This document shows positions 16,111 through 25,100 of a stretch of DNA of 64,000 nt, one piece after another. Source of the DNA: an uncultured Sutterella sp. GTDB taxonomy: Bacteria > Pseudomonadota > Gammaproteobacteria > Burkholderiales > Burkholderiaceae_F. Each line of letters begins with the position of its first letter. Position 1 is the first letter of the stretch. The translations under genes were made by a program, and so were the position numbers. Location of the stretch: contig CAJKSP010000007.1 of NCBI GenBank assembly GCA_905202595.1, positions 6,995 to 70,994 of the forward strand, in the 5' to 3' direction. The notes under the pieces were generated by a model. The model did not search any database and had not been told where the DNA came from. It was given only the letters and a program-made list of their open reading frames with translations.

Positions 16111-17475
16111 TCAGTACGCAGTCTGCGCCTTGCGCTCGGCCGCGCAGCCGAAGCGCAGCTCGATCGGCACGCAGGCGTCCAGTCCGAAGAGCGTTTCCCG
16201 CACCGCCTGCGAGATTTCTTCGCGCTCTTCAGCGGTCTTGGGCTCCTTGAGGCTCAGGCTGCGAGAGAGCGCAAGGAGCATCCGCTGGCCAGGACCGTAA
16301 GGGGCAAACTGCCATTCGGTTGGGGAAGTGATCTTCAGCTCGGCGATGCCGCCGTCAGGACCGAGGCGCAGGGCATGGGCAAGCAGGCCGCGTGCTGTTT
16401 CCGCGAGCGCCAGCGCAACGCCCGGCTCCGGTGAATAGGTCCAGAGAATCGACGCAGGGAGCGGCTCGAAGGCTTCGCTTGACGGAATCTCAATCGCAGC
16501 CGCCTTTTCGGGCCAGCAGTAGCGGCGGACGAGCTCGAGGCCGATCGCGGTTTCAAGAATTCTTGCGGCCAGCAGGGTCGACGGCGACAGTCCGCGCTGG
16601 CGGCACATTTCCTTGACGAGCGGATGCGTGCGCATTCTCGAAGCCGCGCCGGTGAGGCGGGGCGAGCCTTCCCAAAAAGGCGCCAGTGCAAAGCCCGGCT
16701 CGTGCAGCATGCGGTGAAGAAGCTCGTCGGCAAAGCTTTCGGACTGCTTCTTTTCTCTCGCGAAGAGCATCGGCGACTCCATGTCGCTGAAGTCCGCTCC
16801 GCGCTTCAGGTAGCGTGCAAGCAGCGCTGCGGCGGGCGATGCCGTCGGCGCCAGGCTGGCGCTGGCGGCCCAGCCGGCAAGCGCCGACTCTGAGGTCAGG
16901 CGCTCGAGCGCTTCCACGGGCTCCATGCCGAAGAGACGCTTTACGGCGAGCACGCGGGCGCCCGCTTCGACGCTGCGCGCCGTTTCCTTGGCCGCTTCAA
17001 GGCGCCGCGCGCTGAAGACGATGCCGCCTTCGGGCGTGCGGTTCTCGTACGCGAAGGGATTCATGGCAAGGATGTGTTCGGCGAGCGTGGCGACGCCGGT
17101 TCGAAGGGCGCCGAGCGCTCGGGCATCTTCGGGCTCGAGGCGCAGGCCCATGAGGCGCGAGGCTTCAAGCAGGAGGACGCGAAGGCTCTCGACCAGGCCT
17201 TCGAGGAGCATGGCCGCCTCTACAAAGCCGCCGTCGGCCGCGCGCCGAACGGCTTCATTGGTTCCCGATGCGCTGAGCTTGGCCGCATCGAAGCACGAGA
17301 GGTGCGCGACGGGGCAGAGGCCGTAGAGCATCGTGAAGAGCCGGCGTGCCTTCGTGCGGTTGGCCGGCGCGGCGATGAGGCGGGCAGCCGCATCCGTTCG
17401 GGTGTTCGTGAGCGACAAGGCGGCGCGGCCGCTCTTGGCGCAGACCGTAACTTCGATGGCGCCTGTATCAATCAT
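16111..17475 (-). CDS. hupK: HupK/HoxV-like hydrogenase assembly protein
   Basis: A 454-residue protein related to [NiFe] hydrogenase large subunits but lacking their nickel-binding CxxC pairs. Near residue 50 it has LYGLCPVAH, recalling the large-subunit L1 motif (RICGVCxxxH) with only one cysteine. The C-terminal part (LFGLDACVPIELRFG) recalls the large-subunit end without DPCxxC. HupK/HoxV proteins are thought to act as scaffolds for transfer of the Fe(CN)2CO unit to the real large subunit. It overlaps the HybE-like gene by four bases and lies just before hypA. The assignment to HupK rests on these motifs and context, not on an alignment. Confidence 0.75.
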   Translation of the reverse strand: MIDTGAIEVTVCAKSGRAALSLTNTRTDAAARLIAAPANRTKARRLFTMLYGLCPVAHLSCFDAAKLSASGTNEAVRRAADGGFVEAAMLLEGLVESLRVLLLEASRLMGLRLEPEDARALGALRTGVATLAEHILAMNPFAYENRTPEGGIVFSARRLEAAKETARSVEAGARVLAVKRLFGMEPVEALERLTSESALAGWAASASLAPTASPAAALLARYLKRGADFSDMESPMLFAREKKQSESFADELLHRMLHEPGFALAPFWEGSPRLTGAASRMRTHPLVKEMCRQRGLSPSTLLAARILETAIGLELVRRYCWPEKAAAIEIPSSEAFEPLPASILWTYSPEPGVALALAETARGLLAHALRLGPDGGIAELKITSPTEWQFAPYGPGQRMLLALSRSLSLKEPKTAEEREEISQAVRETLFGLDACVPIELRFGCAAERKAQTAY

Positions 17476-18254
17476 CTGCTGGATTTCGAGGAATGGGGTG
17501 CAGCCGCGCTATCAGCCGGCGCCGAAGCGGCAGGTTGGGCGGAAGGCGCAGGCGTCGAGGGCGCAGCGGGCTTCTTAATGTCCGCTGCGGCTTTTTCCTT
17601 GTCAAGGCCGCGGCCGAAGAGCGCTCGCCGCGAGACGCGGCGCTCGAAGAAGGGCTCGCGTTCAGCCGCCGGCGCCGGCTCAGGCTTCTTCGGCGTCAGC
17701 GCCGGCGTCGATTCGTAGTTCTTCGGCGGCGCCACTTTGATCGGAATCACGCGCCGCAGCTCCCCGTCGGCAGAAGGCGGGATCCATGCGACGGCGTCTT
17801 CGTCGTCGTCTGGGAGCGCCTGAGCCGTGAGCATCGCATCGAAGGCGGCCTGCGCGAAGACATCGGCCGCGGCTTGATTCTCAATGTCGAGCACAGGGCT
17901 CTTGAGCGAAAGCATGAAGAACCGTCCGAGGATCGGATCTTCAATCGCCATAAAGGGGAAGTCGCCTGCTGGAAGCTCGAGCGTCCATTCGCGACCGGCT
18001 GCAACCTGCGGCCAGCTTTCACGGCAGCCGCAGGCATATACGGCTGCAATGCACCACGGCAGCGCCATGACGCCGAACCAGTCCATCTGCCAGCGGCGAA
18101 ACGCCGCTGCACGGACTTGGATTTTTGGATTGACGATCGGCAGGCCCTTCATGCGGGTTTCGGCGATCTGACGGAACCCTTGCTCGAAGAAGGCAGCGGG
18201 CGATTCGCTGAATACCCGCAGCGGGGCGGCAGCTTCTCTGCGTAACTCGTTCAC
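17472..18254 (-). CDS. hybE: HybE/HupJ-like hydrogenase assembly chaperone with long C-terminal tail
   Basis: A 260-residue protein started at a GTG preceded by GGAG; the frame is open further upstream but without a start signal. Residues ~15-155 match the HybE/HupJ family: MKGLPIVNPKIQVRAAAF, then WFGVMALPWCIAAVYACG (key part GVMALPW) and FMLSLKSPVLDIENQ. Family members bind the Tat-exported small subunit or large subunit during maturation. The last ~90 residues are Pro/Ala/Lys-rich and low complexity, an extension not expected in HybE. It is the first gene of the leftward maturation operon, with a 4-base overlap to the HupK-like gene. Confidence 0.8.
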   Translation of the reverse strand: MNELRREAAAPLRVFSESPAAFFEQGFRQIAETRMKGLPIVNPKIQVRAAAFRRWQMDWFGVMALPWCIAAVYACGCRESWPQVAAGREWTLELPAGDFPFMAIEDPILGRFFMLSLKSPVLDIENQAAADVFAQAAFDAMLTAQALPDDDEDAVAWIPPSADGELRRVIPIKVAPPKNYESTPALTPKKPEPAPAAEREPFFERRVSRRALFGRGLDKEKAAADIKKPAAPSTPAPSAQPAASAPADSAAAPHSSKSSR

Positions 18255-18486
18255 GTGAGATGGTCTCCGTAGGCTCGCCGGCGCCGGCGCGGCAAGCCGC
18301 GCACTGGGCGATGGAATCGAAAAGCGGCGCAAATCAAATGAAAAAGTATAGGGAAGCGCCTTCCTGCCGCCCATTGTCCGAAAGGCGCGCTTCGCTCCGT
18401 CTGAAGGAGGATTCTCTTTCCCCTAGGTGAGAGCGCGAAAGGCGCTGCGGATGCGCTTGGGCCTGCGCAAAGACAGAAATTACTCC

Positions 18487-18523
18487 GGGGTAGTTCTTCT
18501 GGGGTAGTGTTATTGCGCAATAA
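18487..18523. promoter_or_regulatory. Palindrome and direct repeats in the hydrogenase divergent promoter region
   Basis: The 490-base gap between the divergent maturation and structural operons holds two direct GGGGTAGT repeats, starting 14 bases apart. They are followed at once by a perfect 14-base palindrome, TTATTGCGCAATAA (18510-18523). This arrangement suggests an operator or promoter element for one or both operons. No regulator can be assigned from sequence; the TetR-family gene beyond the hydrogenase operon is one candidate. The rest of the gap has no convincing gene. Confidence 0.55.
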
Positions 18524-18747
18524 ACATTCCTCTGAAGAATGGCGAAGACTTCGGGTGCATGCCTATGCTTCATGGCGAAGCGGTGCGCAGCTCCGAGCTT
18601 TGGGCGAGGAGCCTGCGCGCCGCTGGGGGAAAGCCCGCCAGCGAAGCGCCGCTCGCCCAAGAAGCTACAAAGATGAGCGGCATTTGCCGATGCTCATGCG
18701 CTTCGCGCCGGCGGCTCCCGAAACAATCAGAGGGGGAGACCCAGCTT

Positions 18748-19842
18748 ATGTTTGAAACCCAATACGAAGCGCTGCGCCGTCAAGGCATCAGCCGCCGCAG
18801 CTTCCTGCAGTTCTGCTCGCTTACTGCGGCGAGCCTCGGACTTGGCAGCGCCGGCGCAGAAGAAATCGCGCACGCCATGGAGACGAAGCCCCGCACGCCC
18901 GTCGTGTGGCTTCACGGCCTCGAGTGCACGTGCTGCACCGAATCCTTCATCCGCTCCTACACCCCGATCGCTCAGGACATGGTCCTGTCGATGATCTCGC
19001 TTGACTACGACGACACCATCATGGCGGCGGCGGGCAAGCAGGCCGAAGAATCGCTCGAAGAGACGATCGAAAAGTACAAGGGCAACTACATCCTCGCCGT
19101 TGAGGGCAATGTTCCCCTCAATGACGACGGCATCAACTGCATTCCTGGCGGCGAGATCTTCCTCAACAAGATCAAGCACGTGGCCAAGAACGCCAAGGCT
19201 GTGATCGGCTGGGGCTCCTGCGCTGCCTGGGGCTGCGTCCAGGCCGCCAAGCCGAATCCGACGAAGGCTGTTCCGATCACCGAAGTGATCACCGACAAGC
19301 CCATCGTGCTCGTTCCGGGCTGCCCGCCGATTCCTGAAGTGATGACCTCCGTCATCACGTACATCCTCACGTACGACCGTCTGCCGCCGCTCGACCGCAT
19401 GGGCCGTCCGAAGATGTTCTACGGCCAGCGCATTCACGACAAGTGCTATCGCCGCGGCCACTTTGACGCCGGCCAGTTCGCCGAGCGCTTCGACGACGAA
19501 GGCGCCAAGCTCGGCTACTGCCTCTACAAGCTCGGCTGCAAGGGCCCGACGACCTATGCGCCGTGCTCCACGGTTCAGTGGAACGAAGGCCTCTCGTGGC
19601 CTGTCAAGTCCGGCCACGGCTGCATCGGCTGCGCCGAACCGAACTTCTTCGACAAGGGCAGCTTCTACGAACACGAAACCACCGTCCTGCCCCCGGGCTT
19701 CGGCGGCGTCGAGGCGACCGTCGACAAGGTGGGCCTCGCGACCGTTGCGGTCGTGGGCGTCGCCGTGGCTGCGCATGCGGCTCTCTCCGCCGTGGCCCAG
19801 TCCCGTGCGAAGACCAACAAGGAAATCGGAGGTAAGGAATAA
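18748..19842 (+). CDS. hyaA: [NiFe] hydrogenase small subunit, group 1d-like (oxygen-tolerant signature)
   Basis: A 364-residue iron-sulfur subunit. It starts at the ATG after GGGGGAG and has a Tat signal (SRRSFLQF, residues 15-22). The proximal-cluster region reads ECTCCTES (Cys60, 62, 63) and later GSCAAWGC (Cys158, 163). The two extra cysteines, 62 and 163, are those of the [4Fe-3S] cluster in oxygen-tolerant enzymes such as E. coli Hyd-1. C-terminal cysteines bind the medial and distal clusters, and a hydrophobic anchor (~325-350) follows. It transfers electrons from the large subunit to the cytochrome b. Its stop overlaps the large-subunit start (TAATG). Confidence 0.97.
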   Translation: MFETQYEALRRQGISRRSFLQFCSLTAASLGLGSAGAEEIAHAMETKPRTPVVWLHGLECTCCTESFIRSYTPIAQDMVLSMISLDYDDTIMAAAGKQAEESLEETIEKYKGNYILAVEGNVPLNDDGINCIPGGEIFLNKIKHVAKNAKAVIGWGSCAAWGCVQAAKPNPTKAVPITEVITDKPIVLVPGCPPIPEVMTSVITYILTYDRLPPLDRMGRPKMFYGQRIHDKCYRRGHFDAGQFAERFDDEGAKLGYCLYKLGCKGPTTYAPCSTVQWNEGLSWPVKSGHGCIGCAEPNFFDKGSFYEHETTVLPPGFGGVEATVDKVGLATVAVVGVAVAAHAALSAVAQSRAKTNKEIGGKE

Positions 19843-21605
19843 TGAGCGAACGTCGTATTGTCGTGGACCCGGTCACCCGCATCGAGGGCCATCTCCGCGT
19901 CCAGGCCGTCATGGGAGATGACGGCGTCATCACGGATTCCATGAGCACCGGCACGATGTGGCGCGGTCTCGAGGTCATTCTGAAGGGCCGCGATCCGCGC
20001 GACGCCTGGGCGTTCGTGGAACGCATCTGCGGCGTCTGCACGGGCATTCACGCTCTGTCGGCCGTGCGCGCTGTTGAAGACGCCATCGGCATCAAGATCC
20101 CGAAGAATGCGAACATCATCCGCAACCTGATCAACGCCACCCTCTACGTGCAGGACCACCTGGTTCACTTCTACCAGCTGTCCGCGCTCGACTGGGTCGA
20201 CGTCGTCTCTGCTCTCGATGCCGATCCCCGCGAAACGGCCGAGCTGCAGCAGAAGATCAGCCCACATCATCCGCTCGCCGCGGTCGGCTATTTCCGCGAC
20301 GTGCAGAACAAGCTCAAGAAGTTCGTCGCTTCCGGTCAGCTCGGCATCTTCAACAAGGGCTACTGGGGCCATCCGGCCATGAAGCTTCCGCCGGCCGTGA
20401 ACCTGCTCGCCGTCGCGCACTACCTTGAAGTTCTCGACTTCCAGCGCGAGATCGTCCGTGTTCACACCATCCTCGGCGGCAAGAACCCGCATCCGAACTA
20501 TCTGGTCGGCGGCGTCGCCTGCCCGATCAACATGAGCGACACGGGCGCTCAGGGCACGATGGTCAACGAGGTGACGCTCAACTACATGCGCAGCATCGCC
20601 AAGAAGTCCCTCGAGATGGTCGAGAACGTCTACCTGCCGGACATCAAGGCGATCGCCTCGTTCTATCCGGAATGGTTCAAGTACGGCGCCGGCCTCTCCA
20701 ACAAGAACGTGCTCTGCTACGGCGAATTCCCCGAGATTCCGAACGACTACTCGGACGCAAGCCTGCAGTTGCCGCGCGGCGCGATCCTCAACGGCAACCT
20801 CAACGAAGTCTTCGACGTCGACCTCAAGGATCCGGAACAGGTTCAGGAATTCGTCGATCACTCCTGGTACACGTATCCGGACGCCAACAAGGGGCTGCAT
20901 CCGTGGGACGGCATCACCGAGCAGCACTATGAGCTGCCGAAGGGCACGGAAGGCACGAAGACGAAGTTCTCGTGGCTCACGGCCGACGGCAAGTACTCCT
21001 GGGTCAAGAGCCCGCGCTGGAAGGGCCACATGATGGAAGTGGGCCCGCTTGCCCGCCTCATCGTCGGCATTGCGAAGAACGTGCCGCACATCAAGGAGCC
21101 GGCTCTCGCGCTTCTGAAGGAGCTCAACCTCCCGCTCGAAGCCGTGTACTCGACCCTTGGCCGCCACGCTGCCCGCGCGCTCGAGTGCCACTGGGCCGCT
21201 CAGAAGATGGTTCAGTACGTCGACGACCTCACCGCCAACATCAAGGCTGGCGACGAAGTTGCGGCGAACATGGAGTTCTGGGAACCCAAGACCTGGCCGA
21301 AGGAATGCAAGGGCGTCGGCCCCTGCGAAGCCCCGCGCGGCGCTCTCGGCCATTGGTGCGTGATCAAGGACGGCCGCATCGCCAACTGGCAGGCTGTGGT
21401 GCCGACGACGTGGAATGCGTCGCCGCGCTCCCCGGACGGCCAGAAGGGTGCGTTCGAGACCTCGCTCATCGGCACGCCGGTGGCCGATCCCGAGCGCCCG
21501 CTCGAAATCATCCGCACGATTCACAGCTTCGACCCGTGCCTCGCATGCGCGACGCACCTCCTCACGCCGGAAGGCGAGGAGCTCTGCCGCGTTCAGGTTC
21601 GCTAA
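19842..21605 (+). CDS. hyaB: [NiFe] hydrogenase large subunit
   Basis: A 587-residue catalytic subunit that splits H2 in the periplasm. The N-terminal L1 motif RICGVCTGIH (Cys63, Cys66) and the C-terminal L5 motif DPCLACATH (Cys566, Cys569) supply the four nickel-iron ligands. After His572 a 15-residue tail (LLTPEGEELCRVQVR) should be removed by a dedicated endopeptidase during maturation. It travels through Tat with the small subunit, having no signal of its own. It is translationally coupled to the small subunit and followed 19 bases later by the cytochrome b gene. No HyaD/HupD-type protease gene lies in the window. Confidence 0.98.
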   Translation: MSERRIVVDPVTRIEGHLRVQAVMGDDGVITDSMSTGTMWRGLEVILKGRDPRDAWAFVERICGVCTGIHALSAVRAVEDAIGIKIPKNANIIRNLINATLYVQDHLVHFYQLSALDWVDVVSALDADPRETAELQQKISPHHPLAAVGYFRDVQNKLKKFVASGQLGIFNKGYWGHPAMKLPPAVNLLAVAHYLEVLDFQREIVRVHTILGGKNPHPNYLVGGVACPINMSDTGAQGTMVNEVTLNYMRSIAKKSLEMVENVYLPDIKAIASFYPEWFKYGAGLSNKNVLCYGEFPEIPNDYSDASLQLPRGAILNGNLNEVFDVDLKDPEQVQEFVDHSWYTYPDANKGLHPWDGITEQHYELPKGTEGTKTKFSWLTADGKYSWVKSPRWKGHMMEVGPLARLIVGIAKNVPHIKEPALALLKELNLPLEAVYSTLGRHAARALECHWAAQKMVQYVDDLTANIKAGDEVAANMEFWEPKTWPKECKGVGPCEAPRGALGHWCVIKDGRIANWQAVVPTTWNASPRSPDGQKGAFETSLIGTPVADPERPLEIIRTIHSFDPCLACATHLLTPEGEELCRVQVR

Positions 21606-21624
21606 GAAGCAAGGCAGGTAACTT

Positions 21625-22341
21625 ATGAAAATCGATCCGGTAACCTACGAGGTCGACACGTCCCAGGGCACTCACCCGCTTTACGTGTGGGAAGCCCCCG
21701 TCCGCGTCTGGCACTGGGCGATGGCCGCCTGCATGTTCGTGATGATCGCGACGGGCTTTCTGATCGGCTCGCCGCTCGTCTCGAACCTCGGGCCGACGTG
21801 GGACACCTACGACTTCGCCAATATTCGTCTCTTCCACTTTGCCGCCGGGATCATCTTCACGGGGCTCATGGTCTACCGCCTCTACTGGGCGGTTGTCGGG
21901 AACAAGTATGCCCGCCAGATCTTCCTGCCCCCGTTCTGGTCCTTCAAGTGGTGGAAGGGCGTGATCGTCCAGGTCATGTACTACCTCTTCATGAGGAAGT
22001 CCAGCCCTGAATATGCGGGTCACAATCCGCTGGCTCAGGCTGCGATGTTCGCGTTCTTCTTCCTCGGCAGCGTCGTGATCATCATCACCGGCCTGGCGCT
22101 TTACGCTCAGGCCTGGGGCTGGGATACGGGCTGGATGAGCTGGTTCGGCTGGGTCTTCTCGCTCTTCGGCGACGCGCAGTCCGTGCGCACCGTGCATCAT
22201 GCGGCCATGTATGTGCTGATCATCTTCTCGATGGCGCACCTCTACATGTCTTTCCGCGAGGACGTGATGGGCGGCGCGACGACGCTCTCGTCGATGACGA
22301 CCGGCCTGCGCATGTTCAAGGAGAATCACGGCGCGCACTAA
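21625..22341 (+). CDS. hyaC: Hydrogenase b-type cytochrome subunit
   Basis: A 238-residue membrane protein of the Ni/Fe-hydrogenase cytochrome b family with four transmembrane segments. Haem-ligating histidines are in VRVWHWAMA, LFHFAAG, and the SVRTVHHAAMY and MAHLY segments; the HNPLAQ motif is also typical. It anchors the periplasmic dimer and passes electrons from H2 to quinone. It is the last gene of the structural operon and is followed by a strong terminator. Confidence 0.96.
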   Translation: MKIDPVTYEVDTSQGTHPLYVWEAPVRVWHWAMAACMFVMIATGFLIGSPLVSNLGPTWDTYDFANIRLFHFAAGIIFTGLMVYRLYWAVVGNKYARQIFLPPFWSFKWWKGVIVQVMYYLFMRKSSPEYAGHNPLAQAAMFAFFFLGSVVIIITGLALYAQAWGWDTGWMSWFGWVFSLFGDAQSVRTVHHAAMYVLIIFSMAHLYMSFREDVMGGATTLSSMTTGLRMFKENHGAH

Positions 22342-22417
22342 GCCCGTTCTGATTCTTCTCAAGCGGCGTGCGGGGACTGAGCGCTATTGAAGCGCAAGGC
22401 ACCCCGCCAACAAGCCA

Positions 22418-22452
22418 AAGCCCGTTCGGCAGCCATGCCGAACGGGCTTTTT
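22418..22452 (+). terminator. Terminator of the hydrogenase structural operon
   Basis: A strong hairpin, AAAGCCCGTTCGGC pairing with GCCGAACGGGCTTT across a 6-base loop and followed by further T residues, about 80 bases after the cytochrome b gene. Confidence 0.9.
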
Positions 22453-22552
22453 CCGTTCTGGCATCCTGCCGGCATGCAAAGGCCGCCGCGGCCGCCACTG
22501 CTAAGATAAGAAGCGGGTGCACCCAGTCAGGAAGAAATCCTCGCCCAACATC

Positions 22553-23272
22553 ATGACGATTGAAGACAAAAGCGCACGCCACGTTAGGGCCCTCCCGAAA
22601 AAGAAGCCGGCTCACAAGCCGAGGCGCTCGGCCGCCAAGGCGAAGGCAGCCAAGCCGAAGGGGCGTCCGCGCGAATTCGACCGCACGGCGGCGCTCGTCG
22701 CCGCGCTGCGGCTCTTCTGGCGCCTCGGCTACGAGCCTGCGTCCGTGGCGGCGCTCTGCCGCGAGATGAAGATCAATCCGCCGAGCTTCTACGCGGCCTT
22801 CGGCAGCAAGGAGGCGCTCTTCATTGAAGCCGTGCTCTACTACGAGCGCGCCTATTGGTCGGAGCCGATCGCCGAAGTTGAGAAGTCGCCCAAGCCCCTC
22901 TGCGAAGCAATGAACGATTTCTTCTGCCGCGCTTGCGACGTGCTGCTCAGCAAGGAGAATCCGAGCGGCTGCATGGTGGTGCTTGCGGCGGTCAACATTT
23001 CTCCGGAAGAGAAGCGGATTGCCGAGCTCGTGCGGCGCCTTCGCGGAGAAACGCGCGCCTTCTTCAAGGCGCGCCTCGAGCGGGCGAAGGCGGAAGGGGA
23101 GCTGCGCGCCGATGCGGATGCCGAGGGCTTGGCTGACATTCTCAACATCATTCTCGAAGGCATGTCCATTCAGGCCAAGGACGGCTTGGACATCGAGTCG
23201 ATGAAGCGCGCGGCGAAGTACGCGTCGGAGCTGCTGCGCCCGTTCGTCGTCGAGCAGCCTCAGAAGGCCTGA
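22553..23272 (+). CDS. TetR/AcrR-family transcriptional regulator
   Basis: A 239-residue regulator. After a Lys/Ala/Pro-rich basic N-terminal extension, the TetR DNA-binding domain begins at GRPREFDRTAALVAAL. It has a helix-turn-helix ASVAALCREMKINPPSFYAAF (core VAALCREMKI) and the FGSKEALF segment that ends the domain. The C-terminal helical part would bind an unknown ligand. The ATG used here lacks a close ribosome binding site; a GTG 12 codons upstream is an alternative. A terminator separates it from the hydrogenase operon, so a role in hydrogenase control is only a positional suggestion. Confidence 0.85.
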   Translation: MTIEDKSARHVRALPKKKPAHKPRRSAAKAKAAKPKGRPREFDRTAALVAALRLFWRLGYEPASVAALCREMKINPPSFYAAFGSKEALFIEAVLYYERAYWSEPIAEVEKSPKPLCEAMNDFFCRACDVLLSKENPSGCMVVLAAVNISPEEKRIAELVRRLRGETRAFFKARLERAKAEGELRADADAEGLADILNIILEGMSIQAKDGLDIESMKRAAKYASELLRPFVVEQPQKA

Positions 23273-23303
23273 GGCCGCTCAGCGGCCGCGGCATTGTGCA
23301 GGT

Positions 23304-23352
23304 CAAAAAAAGGGGAGCGTCCGCTGCTGAAGCGGTCCGCTCCCTCTTTTTT
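23304..23352. terminator. Bidirectional terminator between tetR-type gene and gpmI
   Basis: A hairpin whose outer arms are AAAAAAGGG-GAGCG and CGCTC-CCTCTTTTTT, with a second inner stem (CCGCT/AGCGG). The A and T runs on the two sides suit termination of both convergent genes. Confidence 0.85.
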
Positions 23353-23361
23353 GCCGGCGCC

Positions 23362-24897
23362 TCAAGCTTTGAAGGTGACGAGGCTGCGGCCCGTCATTTC
23401 AGCGGGCTGCGGCAGGCCCATGAGCGCGAGGACCGTCGGCGCAATGTCGGCGAGGACGCCGTCCTCGACTGACGCCACGCGCTCGGAAGCAACGACGATC
23501 GGCACCGGGTTGAGCGAGTGGGCGGTGTTGGGCGTGCCGTCGTCATTGAGGGCATGATCGGCGTTGCCGTGGTCGGCAACCTGAATGACGTCGTAGCCGT
23601 TGGCCAGCGCTGCTTCTACGACCGTCTTGGCACAGCCGTCGACGGCCTTGACCGCTTTGACGATGGCATCCCAGACGCCGGTGTGCCCGACCATGTCGCC
23701 GTTGGCGAAATTGAGGCAGATGAAGTCGTAGCGCTGCTCGGCCAGCGCATGGGCGAGCTTCTGCGCCACTTCCGGCGCGCTCATCTCCGGCTGCAGGTCG
23801 TAGGTGGCGACTTTGGGCGAGGGCACGAGAATGCGGTCTTCGCCCGGGAACGGGTCTTCGCGGCCGCCGTTGAGGAAGAACGTGACATGCGCGTACTTTT
23901 CCGTTTCGGCGATGCGAAGCTGCCGCAGGCCGAGCTCGGCGATGTACTCGCCGAGCGGACGCTTGACGTTCTCCTTCGGAAAGAGCACATGAAGCCCTTC
24001 GAACTTGGCGTCGTAGGGCGTCATTGTCGCGAACCAGAGGGGAAGGGGCTTCATGCCGGCTTCTTCATGCTGCGTGAGAACCGTCGTGAGCTCCTTGGCG
24101 CGGTCATTGCGGAAATTGAGAAACACGACGGCGTCGCCCGGCTCGATGAGGCCGAGCGGGCGGCCGGCGGCATCGACCTTCTGCACGGCCGCGGCGAATT
24201 CGTCCGTAACGCCCTTGGCATAGAGCGCTTCAAGCGATGCGGAAAGGCTTTGAGTCGGCTCGCCCTTGCCCGCTGTCAGGAGGTCGTAGGCTTCGCGGAT
24301 GCGCTCCCAGCGCTTGTCGCGGTCCATGGCGTAGTAGCGGCCGATGAAGCTCGAAAAGGTGCCGGCGCCTTCGCCGCGGGCGAGAAAATCCTCGAGCGAC
24401 TTCACGAAGCCGAGGCCGCTTTTCGGGTCGGTGTCGCGTCCGTCGAGAAAGGCGTGCACGTAGACCTGATCGTCGGCGAGCCCCGCTTCGCGGCAGAGCT
24501 TCAGAAACGCAAAGAGGTGCTCGATCGACGCATGAACGCCGCCGTCGGAAAGAAGGCCCATGAAGTGGAGGCGCGTTCCAGCCGACTTGGCGCGCTCAAG
24601 CAGCGCCTTGACTTCCGGATTCTCGCCGAGGCGGCCCTCTCGGCAGGCGCGGTTGATCTTCACGAGATCCTGATAGACCACGCGGCCGGCGCCGATGTTC
24701 AGATGGCCGACTTCAGAATTGCCCATCTGTCCGTCCGGCAGCCCCACGAAGGCGCCGTCCGTGCGCAGGCGCGCATGGGGCCAGCGCTTGGCAAGCGCCG
24801 TCAGAAATTCGGGCTTTGCCGCAGCGATGGCGTCGCTCTTGGCGCCGCGGCCGTCGCCCCAGCCGTCGAGAATCATCAGAAGCACTTTGCGGTTCAT
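23362..24897 (-). CDS. gpmI: 2,3-bisphosphoglycerate-independent phosphoglycerate mutase
   Basis: A 511-residue, two-metal alkaline-phosphatase-superfamily enzyme that interconverts 3- and 2-phosphoglycerate in glycolysis and gluconeogenesis. The ATG follows AAGGAGG; the longer open frame upstream has no support. The N-terminus MNRKVLLMILDGWGDG has the metal-binding Asp. The catalytic Ser is in MGNSEVGHLN (~residue 60), and C-terminal metal-binding motifs NFANGDMVGHTG and VADHGNAD are intact. Length matches the family. It is flanked by terminators on both sides and is probably monocistronic. Confidence 0.97.
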   Translation of the reverse strand: MNRKVLLMILDGWGDGRGAKSDAIAAAKPEFLTALAKRWPHARLRTDGAFVGLPDGQMGNSEVGHLNIGAGRVVYQDLVKINRACREGRLGENPEVKALLERAKSAGTRLHFMGLLSDGGVHASIEHLFAFLKLCREAGLADDQVYVHAFLDGRDTDPKSGLGFVKSLEDFLARGEGAGTFSSFIGRYYAMDRDKRWERIREAYDLLTAGKGEPTQSLSASLEALYAKGVTDEFAAAVQKVDAAGRPLGLIEPGDAVVFLNFRNDRAKELTTVLTQHEEAGMKPLPLWFATMTPYDAKFEGLHVLFPKENVKRPLGEYIAELGLRQLRIAETEKYAHVTFFLNGGREDPFPGEDRILVPSPKVATYDLQPEMSAPEVAQKLAHALAEQRYDFICLNFANGDMVGHTGVWDAIVKAVKAVDGCAKTVVEAALANGYDVIQVADHGNADHALNDDGTPNTAHSLNPVPIVVASERVASVEDGVLADIAPTVLALMGLPQPAEMTGRSLVTFKA

Positions 24898-25003
24898 GAG
24901 GCCTTCCTCCTTGGGAGCCGTTGTCGAAAAGCAAAGGCCAGAGGGGCCTTGCATTAAAAGCGCCCTGATTGTACACGCGGGCGCCGCGGAGCCTGGCGCG
25001 CAC

Positions 25004-25058
25004 AAAAAAGCGGCGCGCTCTCCGCCCGCCCGGAAAGGGCTTCGAAGAGCGCGCCGCC
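25004..25058 (-). terminator. Terminator after the first M20 amidohydrolase gene
   Basis: Reading leftward, GGCGGCGCGCTCT pairs with AGAGCGCGCCGC and is followed by six T residues, 40 bases beyond the stop codon of the amidohydrolase. Confidence 0.85.
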
Positions 25059-25100
25059 TGGCCGATGGAGCCGCCGGCTTCAGGAGTCAGCGAAGCGGGC

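Noticed and set aside
19665..21557. A 630-codon leftward open frame over the hydrogenase large subunit
   Set aside because: Antisense to a certain gene.
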